A stretch of DNA of 16,146 nucleotides from an uncultured Eubacteriales bacterium (GCA_900551265.1 URVL01000039.1:1-16146), one strand, 5' to 3'; numbered from the stretch's first letter, positions 1 through 8,066 are shown. Notes: generated by a model not told the origin, from the sequence alone. Numbers and translations: made by a program.

Positions 1-499
1 AAATCTGCCAGATCTTTGGAATCATCCACTCGGAAGAAATTTTACCGCCGTAACGGGAAAGCCACGTTTCGCCGCGTTCCTCTGCAATGGCGTTCAGTCG
101 GTTTGCCTCGTCCTGCGCCGCATGATGTTTCCAGAGCTTGATATAGGCATGCGGCTCATCCTCCAGGCCGGAAATCATACATAGCGGCGTACCGTCCGCC
201 TTAACAGGAAGCATGGTGCAGGCCGTAAAATCAATAGCGATCCCGATGATATCCGAGACTGCGACGCCGGATTTTTGTACGGCATCCGGAATCGTCGTTT
301 TGAGAACATCCAGATAATCCGCCGGGTGCTGCAAAGCCCAGTCGGGCGGCAGAACGCGTCCGGAGGGCAGCTGCTCGTCCATGACGGCGTGAGGATAGTC
401 CAAAACGCTGTGCGCAAGCTCTGTGCCGTCGGCGAGCGACACAACGGCAGCGCGTCCGGAAAGTGTGCCAAAGTCTATGCCGATTGCATATTTTGCCAT
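1..499 (-). CDS. araB: Ribulokinase, N-terminal part (truncated by the window edge)
   Basis: This is the first 166 codons of a FGGY-family sugar kinase, which phosphorylates L-ribulose with ATP in cytoplasmic L-arabinose catabolism. The ATG at 499 follows a GGAGT ribosome site. The protein opens with [17 protein letters not shown], the phosphate-binding start typical of ribulokinase. Further family-specific stretches follow: HPADYL near residue 60, [15 protein letters not shown] near 85-99, and KLWKHHAAQ near 119-127. TLSGRA and FTACTMLPV point to AraB rather than xylulokinase or glycerol kinase. Full-length ribulokinases have about 550 residues, so roughly 70 percent lies outside the window. 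The gene is downstream of the acetyltransferase gene on the same strand but has its own promoter. An ara operon continuing leftward is likely but not visible. Identity is secure; substrate is inferred from the family. Confidence 0.93.
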   Translation of the reverse strand, partial: MAKYAIGIDFGTLSGRAAVVSLADGTELAHSVLDYPHAVMDEQLPSGRVLPPDWALQHPADYLDVLKTTIPDAVQKSGVAVSDIIGIAIDFTACTMLPVKADGTPLCMISGLEDEPHAYIKLWKHHAAQDEANRLNAIAEERGETWLSRYGGKISSEWMIPKIWQI

Positions 500-535
500 C
501 AAAACACTCCTTAACATTTTTGAAATATTTGTATT

Positions 536-567
536 ATTATAATGCCGTATATTGCAGAAAAAGTCAA
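536..567 (-). promoter_or_regulatory. Putative araB promoter with a dyad over the -35
   Basis: On the minus strand TTGACT (562-567) lies upstream of TATAAT (536-541). That spacing is 20 bp, longer than ideal; TTGACT with CATTAT gives 17 bp. A perfect 6-bp inverted repeat, TTGCAG (552-557) and CTGCAA (573-578) with 15 bp between, brackets the -35 element and could be an operator. No regulator can be assigned from the sequence alone. Confidence 0.6.
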
Positions 568-595
568 GTATCCTGCAATAATTTTGGCAATATCG

Positions 596-1714
596 TCAAT
601 ACTCGTCCAAGGTGTAACCGGGAATCACGGGAAAACACGCGTCAATTTCACGTACGCAGGGGGCAGACAAAACCACATGTCCCGCGTCCGCTAATTCTGC
701 CAACGAATGATAACCGCACAAAAACTGCGCGAGGCGTCCTGTTTCCAGGCAAAATTGTGGGGTACCGTCCGAACGGTGTCCCGCAAAATCAAAAACGCCG
801 TTATTAGCCGCGACAGTGTGGTCGGTAACCGCAACGCGCCAGTTGGGACAACCGCAGACGGCCGCCAGCAGCGTGGAGACGTCTGCGACACCCATTACAT
901 TCATGGGTTTTGGATCAAGACGAATCTGTGCCGCCACACTTGCTTCTGAAAATCGTGTATCAGGGGGGAGTTTTCCCGCTACAGTCTTGCCTGAGACCAG
1001 CGCAGTTTGGCAGAGCGCGCGCAGAAGGATTTCCCTGTATATGGGATCATACGTAACCAGCTCTTCTGCATACAGGCATTCACCGGTAAAATACACACAG
1101 TAACCACACAGCGTATCGCCTTCAAAGATACCGATTCCACGCGCCCCATCGGCCGCATAATCGGCGAGTTTTAGCCGCATGTCTGCCAGCGAGCGGCTGA
1201 TCATACCGCTGTAATATCGTGAAAAACGAAAGTAGCAGGCCTGTATGGCCGCCTCATTGTTACGAAGGTCAAGTGGTACGGCGCAGGTTTCCGCCGCCAG
1301 CGAACCGGGGTCGTCAATATGAAAGTAGGCGGTTCGGCTGACGGGATAGTGCCCAAAGCCGCTATACATGGAAATAATCTCCGGACGATAGGAGACCACA
1401 GCCCCGCCGCGTGCGCCAATGCCATTCATATAAAAACGCATGGTACGGCCCATGTGCCCATGTCCCTCATAGGCCGGAACCGTGGATACGCCTGCAATGA
1501 TTGTGCAGGGAAGTATGGCGTCCCGTATCCGGATGTGGACGGGATAGCTTTGAATGGAACTGACAATACGTCCGTCTTCTATAGAGACTGCGGAATGATC
1601 GGGGGAAAACCGTTCACGAAAAAACCAGTCGATAAACGGCTCGCTGTCAGAAAAGCGCAGATGCCACAGATTGCGGATTTCTTCCCGGTCACACCATTTT
1701 GTCCATCTGATCAT
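596..1714 (-). CDS. Eis-like GNAT family N-acetyltransferase
   Basis: A 372-residue cytoplasmic protein with the layout of the Eis group: an N-terminal GNAT domain, a second GNAT-like domain, and a C-terminal SCP2-like domain. Eis enzymes transfer acetyl from acetyl-CoA to amines such as aminoglycosides or lysines; the substrate here is unknown. The acetyl-CoA site is visible at residues 75-92 (GVSTVPAYEGHGHMGRTM), followed by SYRPEIISMYSGFGHYP near 108-123, where Tyr117 sits in the region of the Eis catalytic tyrosine. I chose the ATG at 1714 because GGAGG lies 7 bases upstream. A longer reading frame begins inside the regulator gene but has no ribosome site. The start overlaps the end of the AraC-family gene by 26 bp, which implies translational coupling and a shared function or signal. 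Confidence 0.85.
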   Translation of the reverse strand: MIRWTKWCDREEIRNLWHLRFSDSEPFIDWFFRERFSPDHSAVSIEDGRIVSSIQSYPVHIRIRDAILPCTIIAGVSTVPAYEGHGHMGRTMRFYMNGIGARGGAVVSYRPEIISMYSGFGHYPVSRTAYFHIDDPGSLAAETCAVPLDLRNNEAAIQACYFRFSRYYSGMISRSLADMRLKLADYAADGARGIGIFEGDTLCGYCVYFTGECLYAEELVTYDPIYREILLRALCQTALVSGKTVAGKLPPDTRFSEASVAAQIRLDPKPMNVMGVADVSTLLAAVCGCPNWRVAVTDHTVAANNGVFDFAGHRSDGTPQFCLETGRLAQFLCGYHSLAELADAGHVVLSAPCVREIDACFPVIPGYTLDEY

Positions 1715-2480
1715 CTTCTTCCTCCATCCCGGCAGGACTGACGCCGAACATTTTTCGATGCAGCCTGCAAAAGTAACTCGTACTGGCATATCCTGCGGCA
1801 TGTGCCGCGTCCGCCACAGAACAGTTGAAGTGGCTCATTAATGCATGTGCATAACGCATGCGCAGCGTGTTGCGGTATTCCACGGGCGACATACTGAAAT
1901 ATTGGGTAAAGAGCTGCCGGAAACGATTTTCCCGCAATCCGCACAGTGCGGCGTATTCTGAAATGGCAGTGTTTGTGAGAAACTGCGCCTCAATTGCGGC
2001 CACGCCGTGTGAAATACGGGAAAAGCCAGGGGAAAATTGCTCTGAAAGCTCCGGCGCGCACTTCGCAAGGAGATTGAAAAAGACGGCCTTACGCCGCAGG
2101 TCCCCAAGCACGCCGGCGTGGGCAACGACAGATTCCATATCTTGAAATTCCTGTTCTAGGGAAATATCAAATGACAATTCCCGAGGGGGAGAAATTCGTC
2201 TGTTCTCTCGAAACAACTGAAAGGAGACCAAGATAAACGCCGACTCCTTCAGGAAGGAAAGCCGGTAATGAGAGCCGTGCGGAAGATATACTGTGCGCGT
2301 AACGGTGAAAAGCGGCGTATCGTCGTATTGGAGAACGGCGGAGCCATACTTGATATGGCAAATCAGATCGGCAGCATCGCTGGAATGGGTTCGCAGATCT
2401 AGGATATGATCCGGCCTGGCCGCAGAATTGTAGACGCAGAGATCCTCCACATGGAGCCCATTCGTGGATTCAAGAAACAA
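1689..2480 (-). CDS. AraC-family transcriptional regulator
   Basis: A 263-residue DNA-binding regulator. Residues 1-150 form a cupin-like sensor domain of the AraC type (for example PLFTVTRTVYLPHGSHYRLSF near 56-76). The C-terminal 95 residues hold the two helix-turn-helix units: ISEYAALCGLRENRFRQLF (173-191) and SVADAAHAAGYASTSYFCRL (221-240), followed by the family signature FGVSP (245-249). The start is a TTG at 2480, chosen because a near-perfect GGGAGGTGA ribosome site lies 5-6 bases upstream and no ATG is better placed. It overlaps the acetyltransferase gene and is divergent from the MATE exporter gene, so control of one or both is the natural guess. Despite the family name, nothing links it specifically to arabinose apart from araB further downstream. 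A 13-bp dyad over its own -35 suggests autoregulation. Confidence 0.92.
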   Translation of the reverse strand: MFLESTNGLHVEDLCVYNSAARPDHILDLRTHSSDAADLICHIKYGSAVLQYDDTPLFTVTRTVYLPHGSHYRLSFLKESAFILVSFQLFRENRRISPPRELSFDISLEQEFQDMESVVAHAGVLGDLRRKAVFFNLLAKCAPELSEQFSPGFSRISHGVAAIEAQFLTNTAISEYAALCGLRENRFRQLFTQYFSMSPVEYRNTLRMRYAHALMSHFNCSVADAAHAAGYASTSYFCRLHRKMFGVSPAGMEEEDDQMDKMV

Positions 2481-2504
2481 GCGATCACCTCCCTTTTGTC
2501 TTCT

Positions 2505-2533
2505 ATTTTACCGCATATTTTTTGCTGTGTCAG
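2505..2533 (-). promoter_or_regulatory. Promoter of the AraC-family regulator/acetyltransferase unit
   Basis: On the minus strand CTGACA (2528-2533) and TAAAAT (2505-2510) are separated by 17 bp, a near-consensus sigma-A arrangement about 25 bp upstream of the TTG start. A dyad TGCTG-TGT-CAGCA (2523-2535) overlaps the -35, an operator-like position that would block transcription if bound. Confidence 0.7.
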
Positions 2534-2582
2534 CATTGAAAAAATGATTTTAAAAAAAGTTTTTATGTGCCGTGCCGCGGTA

Positions 2583-2611
2583 TTGACCTTTTCCGGTAAA
2601 TCTGATATCAT
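2583..2611 (+). promoter_or_regulatory. Promoter of the MATE exporter gene
   Basis: TTGACC (2583-2588) and TATCAT (2606-2611) are exactly 17 bp apart, a near-consensus sigma-A promoter. The predicted transcript begins near 2618, about 44 bases before the ATG at 2662. A repeat of CGGTA at 2578-2582 and 2594-2598 flanks the -35 in direct orientation; AraC-type proteins often bind direct repeats, but two 5-mers are weak evidence. Confidence 0.75.
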
Positions 2612-2661
2612 ACGCTCGATTGTTTGTGCGAGATTTGTCGCCTTATGAGCGGGAGGAACGT

Positions 2662-4038
2662 ATGAAAAGCCATTATAACAGCAGTATCACCGAGGGAGTT
2701 ATCTGGAAACAGCTCCTGATTTTTTTTGTTCCAATTTTGCTTGGTTCCCTGTTCCAACAGCTGTATAACATGGTTGACGCTATGGTGGTGGGACGCTTTG
2801 TGGGCAAAGAGGCGCTGGCAGCGGTGGACTCGACTTCAAGTTTTACCAGTTTGCTGGTGAATTTTTTTGTCGGCGCGGCGTCCGGCACGTCTGTCATCGT
2901 ATCGCAATTTTATGGCGCGCGTAATGATTTACAGGTCTCGCGCGCCGTACACACGGGCGTGGCGCTGTCGCTGGCCGGTGGCGTCGTTGTGATGATCGTC
3001 GGTATTATTGCAGCGCCTGTGTGTTTTCGTGCAATCTCTGTGCCGGAAGAGATTATGGCCGATGCCCTGACATATATTCGGGTTTATTTTCTTGGAACGG
3101 TTGCGCAGTTTGCCTATAATGTCGGCGCGGGTATACTCCGTGCGGTTGGAGATTCGCGGCGTCCGCTCTATTTTTTGATCATTGCCTGTGTCACGAACAT
3201 TGTGCTGGACCTTTTGTTTGTCGCGGTGTTTGGTATGGGCGTGTTCGGCGCTGCGCTTGCGACGGTCATTTCACAGGTTGTCAGCATGATTTTGGTTGCC
3301 ATTACGCTGATGCGTGCGGCGGACTCCTTTCAGCTTTTCTTACGTAAAATCCGTTTTCACAAGGATATGTTGCTGTCGATCATCAAGGTCGGTATTCCCA
3401 TGGGCCTGCAGAGCGCAATGTATTCGATTTCCAATATGATTATCCGTTCCGCAGTCAATACGTTCGGTACGGATGTAATTGCAGCTTGGGCCGTCAGTGG
3501 CAGGATGGACTTTATCATTTGGACGGTAATGGACACGTTCGGCATTGCTGTCACAACGTTTTCCGGGCAGAATTATGGCGCGGGAAAATACGACCGTGTG
3601 CGTAAGAGCGTGCGCGTATGTCTGTGCATGGGTATTGGTACCATTCTTGCGATTAGCACAATATTGTACCTCATATGCCCGTATTTTGGAAGACTCTTCA
3701 CAGATGACGAAGGGGTGCTCTCTCTGGCTGCATACATTTTGCGCTTTTATGCGCCATTTTTTGTCACGTATGTCGGAAGCGATATCCTCTCTGGTGCAAT
3801 ACGCGGCACAGGAGAGGCTTTTAAGCCAATGATGCTGACGATGCTTGGTACCTGTATCCTGCGAATCGTCTGGATTTTTACAGCCGTGCAGATCAATCAT
3901 ACGATTGAGATGGTCATGTGGAGTTATCCGATCACGTGGGTTGTAACGACCAGCATGTTTATCGTCTATTATCTGAGAGGCAAATGGCTGACAGATCGAA
4001 CGCCGAAGTTGGAGAATCAGACAATAGAGCGCGCCTGA
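2662..4038 (+). CDS. MATE family multidrug/Na+ (or H+) antiporter
   Basis: A 458-residue polytopic inner-membrane exporter, the usual length of the multidrug and toxic compound extrusion family, which expels cationic drugs and metabolites using a sodium or proton gradient. The first-helix signature LGSLFQQLYNMVDAMVVGRF (residues 26-45) is typical, as is VGAGILRAVGDSRRPLYF (about 153-170) in the first repeat. About twelve hydrophobic segments arranged as two repeats of six can be followed. The ATG at 2662 follows GGGAGG. An in-frame TTG at 2620 was rejected because it sits at the predicted transcription start. The gene is divergent from the AraC-family regulator, which may sense an exported compound. 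No clear terminator follows the stop. Substrate cannot be predicted. Confidence 0.93.
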   Translation: MKSHYNSSITEGVIWKQLLIFFVPILLGSLFQQLYNMVDAMVVGRFVGKEALAAVDSTSSFTSLLVNFFVGAASGTSVIVSQFYGARNDLQVSRAVHTGVALSLAGGVVVMIVGIIAAPVCFRAISVPEEIMADALTYIRVYFLGTVAQFAYNVGAGILRAVGDSRRPLYFLIIACVTNIVLDLLFVAVFGMGVFGAALATVISQVVSMILVAITLMRAADSFQLFLRKIRFHKDMLLSIIKVGIPMGLQSAMYSISNMIIRSAVNTFGTDVIAAWAVSGRMDFIIWTVMDTFGIAVTTFSGQNYGAGKYDRVRKSVRVCLCMGIGTILAISTILYLICPYFGRLFTDDEGVLSLAAYILRFYAPFFVTYVGSDILSGAIRGTGEAFKPMMLTMLGTCILRIVWIFTAVQINHTIEMVMWSYPITWVVTTSMFIVYYLRGKWLTDRTPKLENQTIERA

Positions 4039-4082
4039 TTTTGTGCGTTTTAATAAAGTTTTCAATCGTCGAAAAATGTCGA

Positions 4083-4111
4083 TTGCAGTCGTATTTCCTG
4101 TGTGTTACAAT
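4083..4111 (+). promoter_or_regulatory. Promoter of comEC
   Basis: TTGCAG (4083-4088) and TACAAT (4106-4111) are 17 bp apart. A perfect inverted repeat, CAATCG (4063-4068) and CGATTG (4080-4085) with 11 bp between, ends inside the -35 and could be an operator. The predicted transcript starts near 4118, giving a leader of about 65 bases. Confidence 0.7.
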
Positions 4112-4128
4112 AGATACGAAAGCGCATG

Positions 4129-4171
4129 GGGTGTATAACCGTGTGCGAGGGTCTGGCGATTTATAGCACCC
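4129..4171 (+). promoter_or_regulatory. Potential hairpin in the comEC leader next to the ribosome site
   Basis: GGGTGTATAA (4129-4138) can pair with TTATAGCACCC (4161-4171) over ten base pairs with a single bulged G. The 3' arm ends directly against the AGGGG ribosome site (4172-4176). It resembles no riboswitch class I recognise. The loop of 22 bases shows no conserved motif. Confidence 0.35.
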
Positions 4172-4183
4172 AGGGGAATGACA

Positions 4184-6457
4184 TTGAAAAGACCAGCGAT
4201 ACTTTTGGTAACCGGAATTGCCGCCGCTTTATTCGCCGCCTGTTATTTACAGGCGGCTTTTGTGTTTTGCCTGTGCGCTCTGACTATAGTTGTCTGTGTG
4301 GGCGCACTTTTGCTGTTCAGGAAAAAACATGCGGGGCCGATTGTCGTATGCATAGCATGCGGACTGTTGATCGGGTTTTCCGCCTGGTATCTAAATGTTG
4401 CGGTTAATTATATGCCGGTCGCTCAGTATGATGGTGAAACCGGTGTGTTAACCTGCACGGTTGCTGAGTATCCGAATGTCTATGAAAAATACACCTCTGT
4501 CATTGTACATACGGAAACCTTTTCCGGGGAGCGTATGAAGCGCACAAAGGTTCTGCTGTATCTGGACGGCAATCATGAGACGTTGACACCTGGAGATCTT
4601 CTAACTGCACGCGTTACGTTTGCCGTACCGGAGAGCCGATGGAACTTTGACAAATTCCGTTATTATCGTGCCCGCCGCATTTATTTGACGGCCGACGCTG
4701 CGGAACTGACTGAAATTACGCCTGGTGGTACGGACTTGCGGTATCTGCCTGTAAAATTGACGAGGCTATGTACGAACCGTCTTCGGGAACTGATGCCGGA
4801 GGAAAACGCGGCGATCCTGGCTGCTTTTATTTTTGGTGACGAAAGCGGCCTCTCAGACGAATATGTCTCCGCGCTGCGCGCTACCGGACTCTCTCATATT
4901 ACGGCTGTTTCCGGCATGAACGTATCGTTCCTGGTGGGCTTGCTCCTTCTTCTGTTTCGCAGGAAGTTAGGATCCTGCATTGCAGTTCCGGTTGTTATCC
5001 TGTTCGTTTTGATGACGGGAGGAAGCGCATCCGTGACAAGGGCCGGCATTATGCAGATTTTGTGGCTGACGGCTTATTTTGTCAATCGGGAGGCCGATCC
5101 GGTCAACAGTCTTTTTATCGCCTGCGGACTTATTTTGCTGGTGAATCCCTTTTCAATTGCTGATATCGGACTATGGCTTTCCTTTTTTGCAACGCTTGGC
5201 CTGATTTTACTTGGTACGCCAATGCAGCGATTTATCATGGCACATATCAGAGTCAAAGCACGTCTGCCTCGCCGGATTTTTGAAATGTTGACAGGCGCTC
5301 TTTGCACAACGCTTGCTGCACAGGTGTTTGTTATTCCCATTCAAATGTTGACATTTGGTGATATCTCATTGATTGCGCCGTTATCGAATCTTCTGGTTGT
5401 ACCGATTTCTGAATATGCGTTCACCGGCGGCGTAATGGCACTGCTGCTCTCCTTTGTCTGGCTGCCGCTTGGAAAAGTATTAGCGTTTTTTCCGAGGGTC
5501 CTGACTGATTTTCAGCTTACGGTGGTTCCGGCACTGGCGCGGCTTCCCATGGCATCAATTTCCTCAGAAAACATATACCTGATTCTTTATCTGACGTTTC
5601 TATATCTGTTTGGACTGCTTTGGTTCTGGAAACGTCCGCGCCGTCCGGCCGTACTCATTTGTTGTGTTATCGCTTCACTGAGTCTTGTAATCCTGTGCGG
5701 CAGTTTGGACGCCGCGCTGCTGTCCCGTGTCTCAATTGTCGATACGGTGGGAGGGCAGAGCGTCGTCGTTTGTGATCGGGACGCCAATCTTGTCGTCAAC
5801 TGCGGCGGTGGTTATGAATCCGCGTGCACGGCTGTGCTGGATGAACTCCGGCGCTCGAACGCACGGGAGATATCGCTGTTTGTTCTAACAGATTACCGGA
5901 CGGCATCCGCCGGAAATGCGGTAACCCTTTTGAAAAGCATGAACGTAAAAGCAATTCTCCTGCCTGAGACGGAGGATGAAACGGATATTACCCGCTATGA
6001 AGAAATTGCAGGCGTTGCACGTGAATCCGGTACAGAGATTCTGAAGGTGTCGGACGGCGCTTGCTATACTTATGGAAACGTGAGTATGCAGGCGTTTGAG
6101 AACCGGGAACCCGGGGCAGATATGGGCCGGCTCATGGTATATCTGGAGGTCTCCGGCTATCGTATACTGTGTTTGGGCGGGATGTATCCTGAAAATATTG
6201 GGTATCTGCTTGCACATTCTTCCATTTCAGACATTGACGCCGTCGCGGCAGGAGACTATTATGCTGTAAGAATGGTACCGCCCGCCGTTTTACGTTACGG
6301 GCCGGAGCTCTGCGTGTTTTCTTCCTATGCTGGCGCCGACCGGGATGTTCTGGCCCGTGTTTCGGCATTTACCGAAACCGTATTGGAGACGGAGCGAATG
6401 GGCTGCGTAAGGGTTCGCCTGCCTCGTTTGTATGGTATGGCAAAATATTATTCATAA
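4184..6457 (+). CDS. comEC: ComEC/Rec2-type DNA uptake channel with a degenerate C-terminal domain
   Basis: A 757-residue membrane protein of the family that passes single-stranded DNA into the cytoplasm during natural transformation. Order: two or three N-terminal membrane helices (residues 1-75), an extracellular OB-fold/DUF4131 region (about 80-180), the Competence domain with its signature (GDESGLSDEYVSALRATGLS from 218, then HITAVSGMN), more helices to about 515, then a C-terminal beta-lactamase-like domain (about 517-757). In that last domain all expected metal-binding motifs are altered (see findings). The TTG at 4184 is preferred because AGGGG lies 7 bases upstream; an ATG at 4178 is only one base from it. 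No comEA or holA lies beside it, unlike the common arrangement, and it has its own promoter. Identity is secure; DNA uptake by this organism is not shown. Confidence 0.93.
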   Translation: MKRPAILLVTGIAAALFAACYLQAAFVFCLCALTIVVCVGALLLFRKKHAGPIVVCIACGLLIGFSAWYLNVAVNYMPVAQYDGETGVLTCTVAEYPNVYEKYTSVIVHTETFSGERMKRTKVLLYLDGNHETLTPGDLLTARVTFAVPESRWNFDKFRYYRARRIYLTADAAELTEITPGGTDLRYLPVKLTRLCTNRLRELMPEENAAILAAFIFGDESGLSDEYVSALRATGLSHITAVSGMNVSFLVGLLLLLFRRKLGSCIAVPVVILFVLMTGGSASVTRAGIMQILWLTAYFVNREADPVNSLFIACGLILLVNPFSIADIGLWLSFFATLGLILLGTPMQRFIMAHIRVKARLPRRIFEMLTGALCTTLAAQVFVIPIQMLTFGDISLIAPLSNLLVVPISEYAFTGGVMALLLSFVWLPLGKVLAFFPRVLTDFQLTVVPALARLPMASISSENIYLILYLTFLYLFGLLWFWKRPRRPAVLICCVIASLSLVILCGSLDAALLSRVSIVDTVGGQSVVVCDRDANLVVNCGGGYESACTAVLDELRRSNAREISLFVLTDYRTASAGNAVTLLKSMNVKAILLPETEDETDITRYEEIAGVARESGTEILKVSDGACYTYGNVSMQAFENREPGADMGRLMVYLEVSGYRILCLGGMYPENIGYLLAHSSISDIDAVAAGDYYAVRMVPPAVLRYGPELCVFSSYAGADRDVLARVSAFTETVLETERMGCVRVRLPRLYGMAKYYS

Positions 6458-6484
6458 GATGCATAAAGTTGGATGGTTTGAGCA

Positions 6485-6513
6485 TTGACGAAAGCTGAAA
6501 AGTATAATAAAAT
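6485..6513 (+). promoter_or_regulatory. Promoter of guaB with a dyad at the -10
   Basis: TTGACG (6485-6490) and TAAAAT (6508-6513) are 17 bp apart. The inverted repeat AAGTAT (6500-6505) and ATACTT (6512-6517), 6 bp apart, covers the -10 and could be an operator, though AT-rich dyads arise easily by chance. No purine riboswitch fits in the roughly 40-base leader. Confidence 0.7.
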
Positions 6514-6560
6514 ACTTCTAATCACTTAAAAACATGTTGAAAGATAAAGGAGAGTGCAAA

Positions 6561-8066
6561 ATGGCGTACTATTTTCCAGAACCTTCCCGTACCTTCAATG
6601 AATATCTTCTGGTGCCGAACTATTCATCAGCCGAATGCATGCCTTCTAATGTCTCGTTGAAAACGCCGATTGTCAAATATAGAAAGGGTGAAACGCCTGC
6701 GATTACCGCGAATATTCCCCTGACTTCTGCGATTATGCAGTCCGTATCTGGCGACCGTCTGGCGGTGGCCCTGGCGTTAGAGGGCGGTATTTCCTTTATC
6801 TATGGTTCACAATCTGTGGAGTCTGAGGCCGCAATGGTTCGCCGCGTTAAAAATTACAAGGCGGGATTTGTCACAAGCGATTCCAACATTCGGCCGGATC
6901 AAACGCTTGCGGATGTACTTGCGCTGAAAGAAGAAAAGGGACACTCTACCATTGCCGTCACGGATGATGGAACGGCAGATGGTAAGCTTTTGGGTATTGT
7001 AACTGGCCGTGATTACCGTGTTTCCCGCATGTCGCCGGACGTCAGGGTCAGCGAATTTATGACGCCGTTTGAAAAACTGATTTATGCATATGAGGGCGTT
7101 AGTCTGAAAGAGGCCAATGATATCATATGGGATCATAAACTCAACAGCTTGCCCATCATCACAAGGGATCAGCGTCTTTCCGCGTTGGTGTTTCGTAAAG
7201 ACTATGATGAGAAGAAGGAGCACCCCAATTCGCTGCTTGACGATCAGAAACGTTATATTGTCGGCGCCGGTATTAATACCCGCGACTATGCCGAGCGTGT
7301 CCCGGCGCTTGTAGATGCGGGTGTCGATGTGTTGTGTATTGATTCATCCGAGGGATTTACCGAGTGGCAGAAGATTACGATCCAGTGGATCCGCGATCAC
7401 TATGGCGACAGTGTAAAGGTTGGCGCGGGTAATGTAGTTGACCGCGATGGCTTTATGTTCCTTGCCGAGTGCGGGGCAGATTTTGTAAAGGTTGGTATTG
7501 GCGGCGGTTCCATCTGCATCACGCGTGAGCAGAAGGGTATCGGACGCGGGCAGGCCAGCGCGCTGATTGAAGTGGCTGCGGCGCGCGACGAATATTATGA
7601 AAAAACGGGCGTTTATGTCCCGGTCTGCTCCGACGGCGGCATCGTATTTGATTACCATATGACGCTGGCGCTTGCCATGGGTGCGGACTTCCTGATGCTT
7701 GGCCGCTACTTTGCGCGTTTTGATGAGAGCCCAACACGCCGGCTGAACGTAAACGGTACCTATGTTAAGGAGTACTGGGGCGAGGGCTCCAGCCGTGCGC
7801 GCAATTGGCAGCGCTACGACATGGGCGGCGCGGCGAAGCTCAAGTTTGAAGAGGGCGTAGATTCCTATGTCCCGTACGCGGGCAAGCTCTCGGATAACCT
7901 GCAGATTTCCCTTGATAAGATCAAGGCCACCATGTGCAACTGCGGCGCGTTGACGATTCCGGAACTCCAGCAAAAAGCGCGGCTGACGCTCGTATCTGCA
8001 ACCAGCCTTGTCGAGGGCGGCGCACACGACGTCATTTTGAAGGATACCTCCACTGCAATTAAGTAA
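6561..8066 (+). CDS. guaB: IMP dehydrogenase, Tritrichomonas foetus-like type
   Basis: A 501-residue cytoplasmic enzyme that oxidises IMP to XMP with NAD+, the committed step of guanine nucleotide synthesis. The TIM barrel is interrupted by a pair of CBS domains (about residues 100-225). The catalytic loop reads [18 protein letters not shown] with Cys319 as nucleophile. The flap ends in NWQRYD, giving the Arg418-Tyr419 dyad. The loop differs from the common bacterial form (GPGSICTTR followed by AGVGVPQ), and [11 protein letters not shown] replaces the usual GSLLAGTEESPG. These features and the residue numbers fit the Tritrichomonas foetus enzyme as I recall it. The ATG at 6561 follows AGGAG; an upstream in-frame ATG (6534) has no ribosome site. 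It has its own promoter and a strong terminator, so it is monocistronic. Function is secure; the subtype rests on memory, not a search. Confidence 0.95.
   Translation: MAYYFPEPSRTFNEYLLVPNYSSAECMPSNVSLKTPIVKYRKGETPAITANIPLTSAIMQSVSGDRLAVALALEGGISFIYGSQSVESEAAMVRRVKNYKAGFVTSDSNIRPDQTLADVLALKEEKGHSTIAVTDDGTADGKLLGIVTGRDYRVSRMSPDVRVSEFMTPFEKLIYAYEGVSLKEANDIIWDHKLNSLPIITRDQRLSALVFRKDYDEKKEHPNSLLDDQKRYIVGAGINTRDYAERVPALVDAGVDVLCIDSSEGFTEWQKITIQWIRDHYGDSVKVGAGNVVDRDGFMFLAECGADFVKVGIGGGSICITREQKGIGRGQASALIEVAAARDEYYEKTGVYVPVCSDGGIVFDYHMTLALAMGADFLMLGRYFARFDESPTRRLNVNGTYVKEYWGEGSSRARNWQRYDMGGAAKLKFEEGVDSYVPYAGKLSDNLQISLDKIKATMCNCGALTIPELQQKARLTLVSATSLVEGGAHDVILKDTSTAIK

Noticed and set aside
510..541. 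Possible AraR operator (ACAAAT-like half site) near araB
   Set aside because: Only one half of the pattern is visible and the region is AT-rich; chance is the better explanation.
3340..4065. Open frame of 241 codons antisense to the MATE gene
   Set aside because: Same reasoning: rich in His, Arg and Thr as expected for a reversed membrane protein gene, and no translation signal.
4039..4082. Terminator after the MATE gene
   Set aside because: The CAATCG/CGATTG hairpin has only six pairs and is not followed by a T-run; it fits an operator better.
4126..4407. Overlapping open frame starting in the comEC leader
   Set aside because: It runs out of frame through comEC, its product (cysteine- and arginine-rich) resembles no family, and ATGGGG at 4126 has no ribosome site.
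6514..6560. Purine or guanine riboswitch before guaB
   Set aside because: The leader is only about 40 bases, too short for a purine riboswitch, and no conserved core is visible.
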